NCBI GenBank assembly: GCA_023415775.1 | Contig: JAEZJM010000021.1 | Span: 371,934-435,933, forward strand | Source of the DNA: Bacillota bacterium | Lineage (GTDB): Bacteria; Bacillota; Negativicutes; Sporomusales; UBA7701 | Reading direction: 5' to 3' | DNA length: 64,000 nt | Shown here: positions 16,942 through 26,301 of the stretch, piece after piece | Layout: each line of letters begins with the position of its first letter | Position numbering within the stretch: the first letter of the stretch is position 1 | The notes under the pieces: generated by a model | The model's database searches: none | What the model was told of the DNA's origin: nothing | The model's input: the letters and a program-made list of their open reading frames with translations, nothing else | Translations under genes and position numbers: made by a program

Positions 16942-18162
16942 ATGCGCATCATCATCCAAAAATTCGGCGGCACGTCGGTGGCCTCTCCCGAGGTCCGGGC
17001 GATGGTTGTCGGCAAGATCAGCCAGGCCCGCGAGCAAGGGTATACCCCGGTGGTGGTCGTGTCGGCGATGGGCCGGCGGGGCGACTCCTACGCCACCGAT
17101 ACTCTCCTCGACCTTGCCCGTACGGCTTACCGCGGCATCGCCGCCCGCGAGCTCGACCATATGATGTACTGCGGCGAGATAATCTCCGCCGTGGTGATGA
17201 CCGGGGTGCTGCAGGCCGCCGATCTCGACGCCGTTATGCTTACCGGCGGGCAGGCGGGCATCACTACTGACGACAATTTCAACAACGCCCGCGTAATGAA
17301 GGTCGATCCGTCGCGGATCATGAATCTGCTCAAGATGGGCAAGACTCCGGTGGTGTGCGGTTTCCAGGGGATCACGGCCGACGGCGAGTTCACCACTCTC
17401 GGCCGCGGCGGCAGCGATACGACCGCCGCCGTCCTCGGCGCCGCGCTCGGAGCCGAGGTTGTCGAGATATTCACCGATGTCGACGGTATCATGACCGCCG
17501 ACCCCCGCATCGTTCCCACCGCGAAGATCCTCGACATCATCAGCTATAACGAAGTTGCCCAGCTTGCCCACCAGGGCGCGAAGGTAATCCATCCCCGCGC
17601 AGTCGAGATCGCCATGCAGAAAAATATCCCGCTGGTCGTCAAATCTACATTTTCGGACGCGCCTGGCACGCTGATAACCAACATTTCCAAGGAAGGCCCG
17701 GAGAGGAACGCGGTAACCGACAGGGTCGCGACCGGCGTGACTTTTTTGCCCAACATCGTCCAGCTTCGCGTGGCCCTCGATCAGGACGCCACCCCCACGG
17801 AAAGCCACAAGATATTCCGCGCCCTGGCTGACAGCAAGATCAGCGTCGACCTCATCAACGTCCACCCCGGCCAGGTGATGTTCACCGTGGCCGAGGATGT
17901 CGCCGACAAGGCGGCCGCCAGGCTGCAGAAACTCGGCTACAACGCCGAGGCCCGCCACGATTGCGCCAAGGTGTCGGTGGTGGGAGGGGGGATCCACGAG
18001 GTCCCCGGCGTCATGGCCAATTTCGTCGAGGCTCTGTCGCTGCACAACATCCCCATTCTGCAGACCGTCGATTCCCATACGTCGATTTCCGTCCTGGTCA
18101 AGAGAGCCGATGTCGCGCAGGCCGTCAAGGCGCTGCACGAGAAATTCGGCCTGGCGGACTGA
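16942..18162 (+). CDS. dapG: aspartate kinase (DapG type, two ACT domains)
   Basis: Phosphorylates aspartate, the first step of the pathway. The start is placed at ATG 16942, 5 nt after GAGGTG; an upstream in-frame GTG at 16936 overlaps that site. The 406-aa protein begins MRIIIQKFGGTSVASPE, contains GRGGSDTTA, and has two C-terminal ACT domains (about 265-400). It lies between asd and dapA as B. subtilis dapG does. Feedback inhibition through the ACT domains is expected; the effector cannot be told from sequence. Confidence 0.92.
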   Translation: MRIIIQKFGGTSVASPEVRAMVVGKISQAREQGYTPVVVVSAMGRRGDSYATDTLLDLARTAYRGIAARELDHMMYCGEIISAVVMTGVLQAADLDAVMLTGGQAGITTDDNFNNARVMKVDPSRIMNLLKMGKTPVVCGFQGITADGEFTTLGRGGSDTTAAVLGAALGAEVVEIFTDVDGIMTADPRIVPTAKILDIISYNEVAQLAHQGAKVIHPRAVEIAMQKNIPLVVKSTFSDAPGTLITNISKEGPERNAVTDRVATGVTFLPNIVQLRVALDQDATPTESHKIFRALADSKISVDLINVHPGQVMFTVAEDVADKAAARLQKLGYNAEARHDCAKVSVVGGGIHEVPGVMANFVEALSLHNIPILQTVDSHTSISVLVKRADVAQAVKALHEKFGLAD

Positions 18163-18200
18163 CGATATACCCAAGTTTCCGCTGAAAGGGAGAGGATAAC

Positions 18201-19082
18201 GTGAAAGCCTTCGGACGTATACTTACCGCGATGGTAACCCCGTTCCACGACGATCTCAGCGTCAATTACCAGGCGGCGGCCAGCCTCGCCAAGCATCTCG
18301 TGGCGAACGGCAACGACGGCTTGGTGGTCGCCGGCAGCACCGGCGAAGCGGCCACCCTCGGCAAAGAGGAAAAGCTAAAACTGTTCGCGACTGTGCTCGA
18401 CGCGGTGGGCGACAAGGCGACCGTCATCGTCGGCACGGGGTCGAACGACACCCGCGCTTCAATCGCCCTTACCCAGGAAGCGGAGAAACTGGGCGTTCAC
18501 GGCTCGCTGGTCGTCGGTCCCTATTACAATAAACCGCCCCAGGAAGGCTATTATCAGCATTTCAAGGCCATTGCCGACAACACCGGCCTGCCGCTCATCG
18601 TTTACAACGTCCCCGGCCGCACCGCCAGCAATATCCTGCCGGCCACGATCGTCCGCCTGGCAGAGATCAAGAATATCGTGGCCGTGAAAGAGTCCAGCGG
18701 CAACCTCGACCAGGTATCGGAGATCGTTCGCAGCGTGCCGAAGGACTTCATGGTCTACAGCGGCGACGACAGCCTGACGCTCCCTATACTTTCGGTGGGC
18801 GGCGTCGGCGTGGTCAGCGTGGCCGGCCATATTGTCGCCAAACGGATGCAGGACATGATCGCCGCCTTCTTCGCGGGCGACGTGGCCGCCGCCCGCGATA
18901 TCCACCTGGAGCTGCTGCCGTTCTTCAAGGTTATCTTCATCACGACCAACCCCATCCCGGTGAAAACGGCCGTCAACCTCGCCGGGCTTGGCGCCGGCCC
19001 TCTGCGCCAGCCCCTCATCGCGGCGACGGCGGCCGAAACCGAGCAGATCAGGAAGGTTATGCAGGAAATCGGCGCCCTGTAA
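18201..19082 (+). CDS. dapA: 4-hydroxy-tetrahydrodipicolinate synthase
   Basis: Condenses pyruvate with aspartate semialdehyde. The protein is 293 aa with a TIM barrel. It shows the motif GSTGEAATL, the Tyr-containing VYNVPGRTASNI, and the Schiff-base Lys in VAVKESSGNL (about residue 162). GTG start at 18201 after AAAGGGAGAGG. It is the last gene of the riboswitch operon, and a terminator follows. Confidence 0.96.
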   Translation: MKAFGRILTAMVTPFHDDLSVNYQAAASLAKHLVANGNDGLVVAGSTGEAATLGKEEKLKLFATVLDAVGDKATVIVGTGSNDTRASIALTQEAEKLGVHGSLVVGPYYNKPPQEGYYQHFKAIADNTGLPLIVYNVPGRTASNILPATIVRLAEIKNIVAVKESSGNLDQVSEIVRSVPKDFMVYSGDDSLTLPILSVGGVGVVSVAGHIVAKRMQDMIAAFFAGDVAAARDIHLELLPFFKVIFITTNPIPVKTAVNLAGLGAGPLRQPLIAATAAETEQIRKVMQEIGAL

Positions 19083-19084
19083 AG

Positions 19085-19118
19085 AGAAAAGCCCGCTCTC
19101 ACAGAGCGGGCTTTTAGT
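19085..19118 (+). terminator. rho-independent terminator after dapA
   Basis: AAAGCCCGCTC and GAGCGGGCTTTT form a perfect stem 8 nt after the stop. Confidence 0.88.
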
Positions 19119-19169
19119 TATCGCCGCCCGCCTTTCTGCGCATAATAGCGTCGTGCTGTAAGATGCTCC

Positions 19170-19198
19170 TTGCCCTGCGGCTTCAAGTAGGCTATAAT
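19170..19198 (+). promoter_or_regulatory. sigma-A-type promoter of the RNase J gene
   Basis: TTGCCC (19170-19175) and a perfect TATAAT (19193-19198) are separated by 17 nt. It lies between the dapA terminator and the RNase J start. Confidence 0.65.
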
Positions 19199-19311
19199 AT
19201 ATTAGAAGTGTACGGAGCGGTCGAAGAGTTTCTTTTTTTTGTCAGGAGCGGCTAATCCCATAACACGACTTATTTTGCCGGCCACGGGCCGGCTCGGAGG
19301 TGTTTTCTTTA

Positions 19312-20970
19312 TTGTCTAAGGGAAAACTGCAAATTATCCCGCTGGGAGGACTGGGGGAGATCGGCAAGAACATGACCGTGATCCGTTACGGAAACGAGAT
19401 CATCGTCATTGACTCCGGTTTGGCCTTCCCCGAGGATGACATGCTCGGCATCGATCTTGTCATCCCCGACATTACGTATCTCCTTGAGAACAGGGACATG
19501 GTCAAGGCTATTTTCCTGACCCACGGGCACGAGGACCATATCGGCGCCCTGCCGTATGTCCTCAAACAGCTCAACCTGCCGGTATACGGCACCCGCCTCA
19601 CCCTGGGCATCCTCGAAGGCCGTCTCAAGGAAAACGGCGTGTCCAACAGTTCGCTTGTCCCGGTGAAACCGGGCGATCAGATCCAGGCTGGAGCTTTCAA
19701 GGTCGGCTTTATCAAGGTCAGCCACAGCATCCCCGACGCGGTGGCGCTGTCGATCAAGACCCCCGTCGGAACGGTCGTCCATACCGGCGACTTCAAGCTC
19801 GACCAGACGCCGGTCGACAACCTCGTGACCGACTTCCACCGCTTTGCGGAGCTTGGCGACCAGGGCGTCCTCGTGATGCTGGCCGACAGCACCAACGCCG
19901 AACGGACCGGGTATACGGCCAGCGAACGGGTGGTGGGGGCGACATTCGACGACGCTTTTCGCAAGGCCCGCGACCGTATCATTATCGCTACTTTCTCGTC
20001 GAATGTCCATCGCATCCAGCAGGCGATCGACACCGCCTGCAAGTTTAAGCGCAAGGTGGCCATCCTCGGGCGCAGTATGGTCAACGTGGCCAACATCGCC
20101 ATGGAACTCGGCTATCTGACCGCCCCGGAAGGCGTCATTATCGACGTGGACGAGATGAACAACTACCCGTCCTCGCAGATCGTGATCATGACGACGGGCA
20201 GCCAGGGCGAACCGATGTCCGCGCTCACCCGCATGGCCATGTCCGATCATAAGAAGGTCGACATCGTGCCTGGCGACACGATCATCATTTCGGCCACGCC
20301 CATCCCCGGCAACGAGAAAATGGTCTCGCGGACGATCGATTTCCTGCTGCGCCAGGGCGCCGACGTCATCTACGAGTCGGCATCCGGCATTCACGTTTCC
20401 GGCCACGCCAGCCAAGAAGAACTCAAGCTGATGCACAATCTTGTACGGCCGAAGTTCTTCATCCCCGTCCACGGCGAATTCCGCCACCTGGTCAAGCACG
20501 CCAAACTGGCCAACGAGCTGGGCATGCCGCGGGAAAACATCTTTGTCGCCGAAAACGGCCATGTGCTCGAATTTACCGCCGAAAAAGGGGCCATGACCGG
20601 CAAGGTAACCGCCGGAAAGGTGCTGGTGGATGGTCTCGGGGTAGGGGACGTGGGCAATATCGTCCTCCGCGACCGGCGGCAGCTCTCCCAGGACGGCATC
20701 CTGATCGTGGTTGTCACCATGGACAAGCAGCGCGCCTGCGTGGTGGCCGGACCCGACATCGTCTCCCGCGGCTTCGTGTATGTGCGCGAATCGGAGCAGC
20801 TGATGGACGAGGCTCGCGAAAAGGTGAAACAGGCCCTCGAAAAATTCGAGAACAGCAGCGTCACCGAGTGGGCGATCATCAAAACCGGCGTCCGCGACGC
20901 CCTCGGCAAGTTCCTCTACGAGCGGACCCGCCGCCGGCCGATGATCCTGCCGATTATTATGGAAGTCTGA
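19312..20970 (+). CDS. ribonuclease J
   Basis: A metallo-beta-lactamase/beta-CASP ribonuclease with endo- and 5'-exonuclease activity, central in mRNA decay. TTG at 19312 is chosen because it gives the usual start MSKGKLQIIPLGGLGEIGKNM, 11 nt after GGAGG; GTG at 19300 overlaps that site. The 552-aa protein has the metal motif THGHEDHIGALPYV, then GDFKLDQTP, ADSTNAERTG and GHASQEELKLM. The position after dapA and before tepA matches B. subtilis rnjB, so it is RnjB by synteny, but a single-copy RnjA-like role is possible. Confidence 0.95.
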   Translation: MSKGKLQIIPLGGLGEIGKNMTVIRYGNEIIVIDSGLAFPEDDMLGIDLVIPDITYLLENRDMVKAIFLTHGHEDHIGALPYVLKQLNLPVYGTRLTLGILEGRLKENGVSNSSLVPVKPGDQIQAGAFKVGFIKVSHSIPDAVALSIKTPVGTVVHTGDFKLDQTPVDNLVTDFHRFAELGDQGVLVMLADSTNAERTGYTASERVVGATFDDAFRKARDRIIIATFSSNVHRIQQAIDTACKFKRKVAILGRSMVNVANIAMELGYLTAPEGVIIDVDEMNNYPSSQIVIMTTGSQGEPMSALTRMAMSDHKKVDIVPGDTIIISATPIPGNEKMVSRTIDFLLRQGADVIYESASGIHVSGHASQEELKLMHNLVRPKFFIPVHGEFRHLVKHAKLANELGMPRENIFVAENGHVLEFTAEKGAMTGKVTAGKVLVDGLGVGDVGNIVLRDRRQLSQDGILIVVVTMDKQRACVVAGPDIVSRGFVYVRESEQLMDEAREKVKQALEKFENSSVTEWAIIKTGVRDALGKFLYERTRRRPMILPIIMEV

Positions 20971-20982
20971 CAACAGCCGCAA

Positions 20983-21016
20983 AGCGGCCAACCATAAGGT
21001 TGGCCGCTTTTTAGCG
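20983..21016 (+). terminator. rho-independent terminator after RNase J
   Basis: CGGCCAACC and GGTTGGCCG form a perfect stem, followed by CTTTTT. Confidence 0.88.
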
Positions 21017-21086
21017 TTTGTATCTATTGTATTATTTGTTGCTTGTGCCTCCATACTATTCATGAAAAGGAACGGGAGGGACAACG

Positions 21087-21860
21087 ATGATACAAAGCGA
21101 CAATCCTGTCGTGCCGCAGCCCGGCACCGAACATCCTCATCCCCAGGGTCCGGCCGATGCGCCGAAGCAGCGACGGGCGAAGAAGAACGCGACGACGGAG
21201 AATATCGAGGAGCTTGGCGCCACCGAGGTGCCGACCGCCAAGACCAATATCCATGTGATGACAATTATCGGCCAGATCGAAGGCCATATGGTGCTGCCGC
21301 CTCAGAACAAGACGACCAAGTACGAGCATATCATGCCCCAATTGGTCGCCATCGAGCAGAACCCGGAGATCGAGGGACTGCTGCTGTTGCTCAACACCGT
21401 CGGCGGCGATGTCGAGGCCGGCCTGGCGATCGCCGAGATGATCGCCAGCATGTCCAAGCCGTCGGTGTCGGTCGTCCTCGGCGGCGGTCACAGCATCGGC
21501 GTGCCGATCGCCACCTCGGCCACCTATTCGTTTATCGTGGAAAGCGCCACGATGACCATCCACCCGATCCGCCTGACAGGCCTTGTTATCGGTGCTCAGA
21601 GCTCGTTCGACTACCTGGAGAAGATGCAGGATAGGGTGAACAAGTTCGTCACCGTCCATTCCGGCATCTCCGAGAAGAAATGGAAGGAACTGCTGTATAA
21701 AACCGGCGAGTTGTCGCGCGATATAGGCACCTCGGTCGTCGGCGGCGACGCCGTGCAGATGGGCCTCATCAACGGCGTAGGCGGCGTATCCCAGGCGTTG
21801 GCCAAGCTGCGCGAGCTTATCCGGGCAAGTAAAGAGGCCGGCAGGGGGCTGAGGCAATGA
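21087..21860 (+). CDS. tepA: ClpP-class translocation-enhancing protein TepA
   Basis: A ClpP-like serine protease family member of 257 aa. The N-terminal 60 residues are charged and low in complexity. The catalytic fold begins near INVMTIIGQIEGH-type sequence at about residue 52. The nucleophile Ser lies in GGGHSIGVPIA (about 132-142) and MTIHPIRLTG carries the His. It sits between RNase J and ylzJ/ftsK exactly as in B. subtilis, where TepA affects protein export and spore outgrowth. The substrate is unknown. Confidence 0.9.
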   Translation: MIQSDNPVVPQPGTEHPHPQGPADAPKQRRAKKNATTENIEELGATEVPTAKTNIHVMTIIGQIEGHMVLPPQNKTTKYEHIMPQLVAIEQNPEIEGLLLLLNTVGGDVEAGLAIAEMIASMSKPSVSVVLGGGHSIGVPIATSATYSFIVESATMTIHPIRLTGLVIGAQSSFDYLEKMQDRVNKFVTVHSGISEKKWKELLYKTGELSRDIGTSVVGGDAVQMGLINGVGGVSQALAKLRELIRASKEAGRGLRQ

Positions 21861-22090
21861 GCGTGCTGTGGACGGTGCTGCCGCTGGAACTTGTGCTCGA
21901 CGGGTTCGAGAAGGGCTCCGTCTATGAGGAGGCGGAGGTGGCCGGCGCCAGGGTGATGGTGGAAAGGGTGACGCCTTTCGAGAGCCGCATCGTCCGGTTG
22001 CTGTCGACCGCCCCGGACGACTACCTGCGCCCCGAATATCAGCCGGGGACGATGCTGACCTACAAGCCGGCCCTTATGGCGCCTGAATGA
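21857..22090 (+). CDS. YlzJ-like family protein
   Basis: A 77-aa protein beginning MSVLWTVLPLELVLDGFEK, and ending in a YQPGTMLTYKP-type segment, as in the YlzJ-like family. The ATG overlaps the tepA stop (ATGA), so the two are coupled. ylzJ follows tepA in B. subtilis as well. No function is known. A terminator follows. Confidence 0.8.
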   Translation: MSVLWTVLPLELVLDGFEKGSVYEEAEVAGARVMVERVTPFESRIVRLLSTAPDDYLRPEYQPGTMLTYKPALMAPE

Positions 22091-22097
22091 GGACGAG

Positions 22098-22132
22098 AAA
22101 GCGCTCCCAGTAACAATGGGAGCGCTTTATTT
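22098..22132 (+). terminator. rho-independent terminator after the YlzJ-like gene
   Basis: AAAGCGCTCCC and GGGAGCGCTTT form a perfect stem with a 9-nt loop, followed by ATTTG. Confidence 0.8.
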
Positions 22133-22193
22133 GCGCTGATAATAGAGGATTTCGCCGCCTTGCGGCGAAAATTCACCCTTGAGGTGGTATGTT

Positions 22194-24356
22194 TTGGCTA
22201 AATCCCTGTCCGAACTGACGCCCGAGTTGAAGTGCGAACTGTTCGGCATCGCTCTTGTCACCGCCGCCGTACTGACTCTGGCCAGCCTGGTCGGGCTCAA
22301 TATCGGCCCGGCGGGCGATTTTGTCGCCAAAATCCTCCGCTACTCCTTCGGGGCCGGCGCGCCCGTTCTGCCGATCATCGTGCTGGCGGTGGGTTCCCGT
22401 TACGTGTGGACGCGCAAAGCCGTCCATTATTCGCTGCGCTTCTGGGGCCTGATGCTGGTGTATATCGCCGCCCTGGCCATCTATCATCATTTCAAGATTC
22501 CCGTCGACCGCGAGGTGCTTCCCGAGAGCCTTACGCCGGGCGGCGGTCTGATCGGCGGCATGGTGCTGTTCTCGCTCCGCAAACTGTTCGGTGTCTCCGG
22601 CGGCCTGATAGTGCTGATCGGCGTCGCTTTGTCCTCGCTGCTGCTGGCGACCGCATGGTCGCTAGGCGGCACGCTGCTCGCCGCCCGCAATAAAGCCGGC
22701 AAGGGTCTTGCCACCGCCCGCGACGCGGTTGCGACTACGCTCGAAAAAGCCCGCGACGAAGCGGCCGCGGAACGGGAACGCAGCTTTTACAACCAGGAGC
22801 GCGACGTTCCGACGGTATTCGCTCCGCCCACAGCCCTACCTCCGCTTGCCGTAAAACCGGACATCGAACCTGCGCCGCCGCTGCGCCTGGTCGAAAAACC
22901 CGCCCCCCAACCGCTGCCGGCGCCGGAGGCGCTTGCCCATTACTCGCTGCCGCCCTTGTCGCTGCTGAGGAAACCGTCAAAAGCGCGATCTCTCAAGACG
23001 ACCAAGGAGCTGACCGACACCGCCCGGCTGCTGGAAAATACCCTCGAAGATTTCGGCGTGGGAGCGAAAGTGCTCAATGCCTACCAAGGCCCGGCCGTCA
23101 CCCGCTACGAATTGGAGCCGGCCGCCGGCGTGAAGGTGAGCCGCATCGTCAGTCTGTCTGACGATATCGCCTTAAAGCTCGCCGCTCACGGTGTGCGCAT
23201 GGAGGCGCCCATCCCCGGCAAGGCCGCCATCGGCATCGAGGTGCCGAACAAGGAGGTTTCACCCGTGTCGCTCCGCGAGGTCGTCGAGAGCGACGACTTC
23301 CAGCGCGGCGTCTCCCGTCTCACCGTCGCCCTCGGCAAGGACATCGCCGGCCAGCCGATAGTCGCCGACCTGGCGAAGATGCCTCATCTGCTTGTCGCCG
23401 GGGCAACCGGCTCGGGTAAAAGCGTCTGTATCAACACTCTCATCGTAAGCATCCTGTTCAAGGCCCGCCCTGACGAGGTGAAATTCCTGCTCGTCGATCC
23501 CAAGATGGTCGAGCTGTCCAATTATAACGGCATTCCTCACCTGCTGACGCCGGTTGTGACCGACTGCAAGAAAGCCGCCGCGGCCCTCAGATGGGCGGTG
23601 GGGGAGATGGAGCGGCGCTACGCGCTGTTCGCGGCCGCCGGGGTGCGCGATTTTGCCCGCTACAACGAGTTGCTGCCGGACGAGCGTCTGCCGCTCATCC
23701 TCATCATCATCGACGAGCTTGCCGATCTTATGATGGTCGCCCCGGTGGATGTCGAAGACGCCATTTGCCGCCTCGCCCAGATGGCCCGGGCCGCCGGCCT
23801 CCATCTCGTGCTCGCCACCCAGCGGCCGTCGGTCGATGTCATCACCGGCACCATCAAGGCCAACATCCCTTCGCGCATCTCGTTCGCCGTTTCCTCCCAG
23901 GTCGACTCGCGCACCATCCTCGATATGGCCGGCGCCGAGAAGTTGCTTGGCAAAGGGGACATGCTCTTCTACCCGGCGGGTTCTTCAAAGCCGCTCCGCG
24001 TCCAGGGCGCCTTTATCGCCGACAACGAGGTGGAGGAACTGGTAGCCTATCTCAAGGAACAGACCGATCCGGAATACACCGAAGGGGTGACAAATTTCGT
24101 CGAGTACGGCGACCGTCAGGGTCGCGAATCGATGGAGGACGAACTGCTTGAGGAAGCGGTGCGCATGGTGCTGGAAACGGGCCAGGCGTCGGTGTCGATG
24201 CTGCAGCGCAAGTTCCGCGTCGGCTATACCCGCGCCGCCCGGCTGATCGACATGATGGAAGAGATGAAGATTGTCGGCCCCAATATCGGCAGTAAAGCCC
24301 GCGAGATTCTCATGACGACCGACCAGGTAAACAACCGCTATTTCAACAAGGATTAG
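22194..24356 (+). CDS. DNA translocase FtsK/SpoIIIE
   Basis: An ATP-driven DNA pump at the division septum; in spore formers it moves the chromosome into the forespore. TTG at 22194 follows GAGGTGG and gives 720 aa. Four to five membrane segments lie in residues 15-170, followed by a Pro-rich linker (about 215-260). The motor domain has Walker A GATGSGKSVC (about 403-412) and Walker B LILIIIDELADLMM. A C-terminal winged-helix gamma domain recognises orienting DNA motifs (VGYTRAARLIDMMEEMKIVGP). The gene order tepA-ylzJ-ftsK argues for the SpoIIIE orthologue. Confidence 0.94.
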   Translation: MAKSLSELTPELKCELFGIALVTAAVLTLASLVGLNIGPAGDFVAKILRYSFGAGAPVLPIIVLAVGSRYVWTRKAVHYSLRFWGLMLVYIAALAIYHHFKIPVDREVLPESLTPGGGLIGGMVLFSLRKLFGVSGGLIVLIGVALSSLLLATAWSLGGTLLAARNKAGKGLATARDAVATTLEKARDEAAAERERSFYNQERDVPTVFAPPTALPPLAVKPDIEPAPPLRLVEKPAPQPLPAPEALAHYSLPPLSLLRKPSKARSLKTTKELTDTARLLENTLEDFGVGAKVLNAYQGPAVTRYELEPAAGVKVSRIVSLSDDIALKLAAHGVRMEAPIPGKAAIGIEVPNKEVSPVSLREVVESDDFQRGVSRLTVALGKDIAGQPIVADLAKMPHLLVAGATGSGKSVCINTLIVSILFKARPDEVKFLLVDPKMVELSNYNGIPHLLTPVVTDCKKAAAALRWAVGEMERRYALFAAAGVRDFARYNELLPDERLPLILIIIDELADLMMVAPVDVEDAICRLAQMARAAGLHLVLATQRPSVDVITGTIKANIPSRISFAVSSQVDSRTILDMAGAEKLLGKGDMLFYPAGSSKPLRVQGAFIADNEVEELVAYLKEQTDPEYTEGVTNFVEYGDRQGRESMEDELLEEAVRMVLETGQASVSMLQRKFRVGYTRAARLIDMMEEMKIVGPNIGSKAREILMTTDQVNNRYFNKD

Positions 24357-24426
24357 CGCCGATGCTTGAAAAGCCGTCGTTGCGGGCAGAATAAAATATG
24401 ATTTTCCTAGATGTGGTGATTGCTTT

Positions 24427-25488
24427 TTGCACAGAGTAATAGATTTGGCTGACGCCCTTAAACTTGACAACCCGATATTCATCGATATGCGTTCGCCGTC
24501 GGAATTCATGAACGGCGCCATTCCCGGCGCGATCAATATTCCCCTGCTCGACGACGCGGAGCGCGGCGAAGTCGGCACGATTTACAAACTGACCGGACCG
24601 GAGGAAGCCAAGCAGCAGGGGCTGGCAATCGTGTCCGGCAAGCTGCCCGACTTGGTCGGCAGCATTCGCGCGCATTACAAGAGCGGCCGCGCGGTCGTCG
24701 TTTACTGCTGGCGCGGCGGCATGCGCTCGAAATCGGTCGTCGGCATCCTCGAAATCATGGGGATTCCGGCGTACCAACTGCTTGGCGGGTACAAGGCCTA
24801 CCGCCGTTATGTGCTCGAAGCCCTCGAAGCCTTCGACCTCAAACCGCCCGTGGTCACCTTGTGCGGCTCGACCGGCGTGGGCAAAACGACGCTGCTCTCG
24901 CTCCTCAAGGAACAGGGCGCGCCGGTCATCGATCTCGAAAAGCTTGCCAATCACCGCGGCTCGGTGTTCGGCAGCGTGGGACTCGGCAAACCGGCTACCG
25001 CCCAGAACTTCGACGCTCTCATCCTCCAGGAACTGATCCGTTTTAACGACGCGCCCTACATACTTGTGGAGTGCGAGAGCAAGCGCATCGGCAATGTCTA
25101 CACGCCGGAGGCGCTGTTCGCGGCCATGAAGAAGGGGCCGAAGATTCTCGCCTACGCCGATATCGAGACAAGGGTCACGCGTCTTATCGAAGAATACCTC
25201 GATGTTTTCAACTCCCGCCGCGACGAAATCCACGCCAGTATCCTGGCGCTGCGCAAACGCCTCGGCTCGGCCAAGACCGACCGGCTGTTGGCCGCATTTG
25301 CCGCCGACGAGGTGCGGGACGTCGTCCGCACTCTATTGACCGATTATTACGACCCGCTGTACGGTTACGAAGAGGCCAATTCCGCCGACTACGCCTTTAA
25401 GGTCGACGCCGCGGACTTTTCCCGGGCGGCGGCCGGTATAATAGATTATCTCAATACTCTAAGGGGGGATATCCGTTGCCGACAGTAG
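24427..25488 (+). CDS. mnmH: tRNA 2-selenouridine synthase MnmH (SelU)
   Basis: Exchanges sulfur for selenium at the wobble 2-thiouridine of tRNA. The 353-aa protein has an N-terminal rhodanese domain with the active Cys in VVYCWRGGMRSKS (about residue 97). A P-loop domain follows with LCGSTGVGKTTLL (about 142-154). The start is TTG at 24427 with a weak ribosome site. It overlaps rodZ by 13 nt. Its presence implies that selenophosphate is made elsewhere in the genome. Confidence 0.93.
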   Translation: MHRVIDLADALKLDNPIFIDMRSPSEFMNGAIPGAINIPLLDDAERGEVGTIYKLTGPEEAKQQGLAIVSGKLPDLVGSIRAHYKSGRAVVVYCWRGGMRSKSVVGILEIMGIPAYQLLGGYKAYRRYVLEALEAFDLKPPVVTLCGSTGVGKTTLLSLLKEQGAPVIDLEKLANHRGSVFGSVGLGKPATAQNFDALILQELIRFNDAPYILVECESKRIGNVYTPEALFAAMKKGPKILAYADIETRVTRLIEEYLDVFNSRRDEIHASILALRKRLGSAKTDRLLAAFAADEVRDVVRTLLTDYYDPLYGYEEANSADYAFKVDAADFSRAAAGIIDYLNTLRGDIRCRQ

Positions 25489-26249
25489 GCGAGCTCCTGC
25501 GGGCCGAGCGGGAAAAGCAAAGTTTGACCGTCAAGGATATCGAGAAGGCTACCAGCATCCGCGCCATCTATATCCAGGCGATCGAGGACGGCAAGTATGA
25601 CGTGCTGCCGGGGGAAGTGTACCTCAAGGGCTTTATTCGTAATTACGCTTCTTTCCTCGGGCTCAATCCCCAGCAGGCGTTAGAAGTTTACCGCGAAAGC
25701 CAGACGCCCCAGCCGCCCCAGGCTCCTCAGACTCCGGCGCCTTCCTCCGCCGCCGCCATGCCGCCAAAGGTGGAGACAAGGCGGGAAGATGAGGGACGGA
25801 GTTCGCTCGGACGTTGGGTGATAGTCCTGGTAGTGCTGGTTGTCGTCGCCGGCGCTGCCTGGGCGGCGTTTAACCACCTGAACCAGCCGCCCGCCCCGCA
25901 GCCCAAACCTCCGCAAGTGCAGGTTCAGCCTGCGCCTTCACCGGCGCCTGTTCCGGCGCCCCAGACTACGCCGGCGCCCGCCCCGGCCGCGAGGACGATC
26001 GTGGTCGTCGCTAAATACAGCGCCGACTGCTGGACCCGGGTGACCGCCGACGGGCGTGAGCTCTACGAGGGCATCCCGCGGGTCGGGGAGACCTTTACCT
26101 GGAACGCCAACCAGACGATGACCATCCACCTAGGCAACGCCGCCGGCGTCGATCTCACTTATAACGGCCAGTCCCAGGGCCGCCTCGGCGGGGACGGGGA
26201 CGTAATAAGCAAGACTTTCACCGTGAATACTACCGGTACGCAGAGATGA
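25476..26249 (+). CDS. rodZ: RodZ-like cell-shape protein
   Basis: A cytoskeletal anchor that links MreB to the membrane. The 257-aa protein begins with an HTH_25 helix-turn-helix domain (about 1-70: GELLRAEREKQSLTVKDIEK). One membrane segment is at about 112-130. A Pro-rich linker (about 133-170) is followed by a beta-rich extracellular DUF4115 domain (about 172-257). TTG start at 25476 after a GGGGGG-rich ribosome site. Confidence 0.87.
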   Translation: MPTVGELLRAEREKQSLTVKDIEKATSIRAIYIQAIEDGKYDVLPGEVYLKGFIRNYASFLGLNPQQALEVYRESQTPQPPQAPQTPAPSSAAAMPPKVETRREDEGRSSLGRWVIVLVVLVVVAGAAWAAFNHLNQPPAPQPKPPQVQVQPAPSPAPVPAPQTTPAPAPAARTIVVVAKYSADCWTRVTADGRELYEGIPRVGETFTWNANQTMTIHLGNAAGVDLTYNGQSQGRLGGDGDVISKTFTVNTTGTQR

Positions 26250-26251
26250 CG

Positions 26252-26278
26252 ATGAAGGCTGTGGATAACAGCCTTCAT
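26252..26278 (+). terminator. possible terminator after rodZ
   Basis: ATGAAGGCTGT and ACAGCCTTCAT form a perfect 11-bp stem with a 5-nt loop. The T run after it is weak (TAATTT), so termination may be partial. Confidence 0.45.
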
Positions 26279-26301
26279 TAATTTGAACGACGGAGCATAC
26301 A

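Noticed and set aside
19309..21264. 651-aa open frame on the minus strand opposite the RNase J gene
   Set aside because: Shadow frame; the forward strand encodes a full RNase J with all metal motifs.
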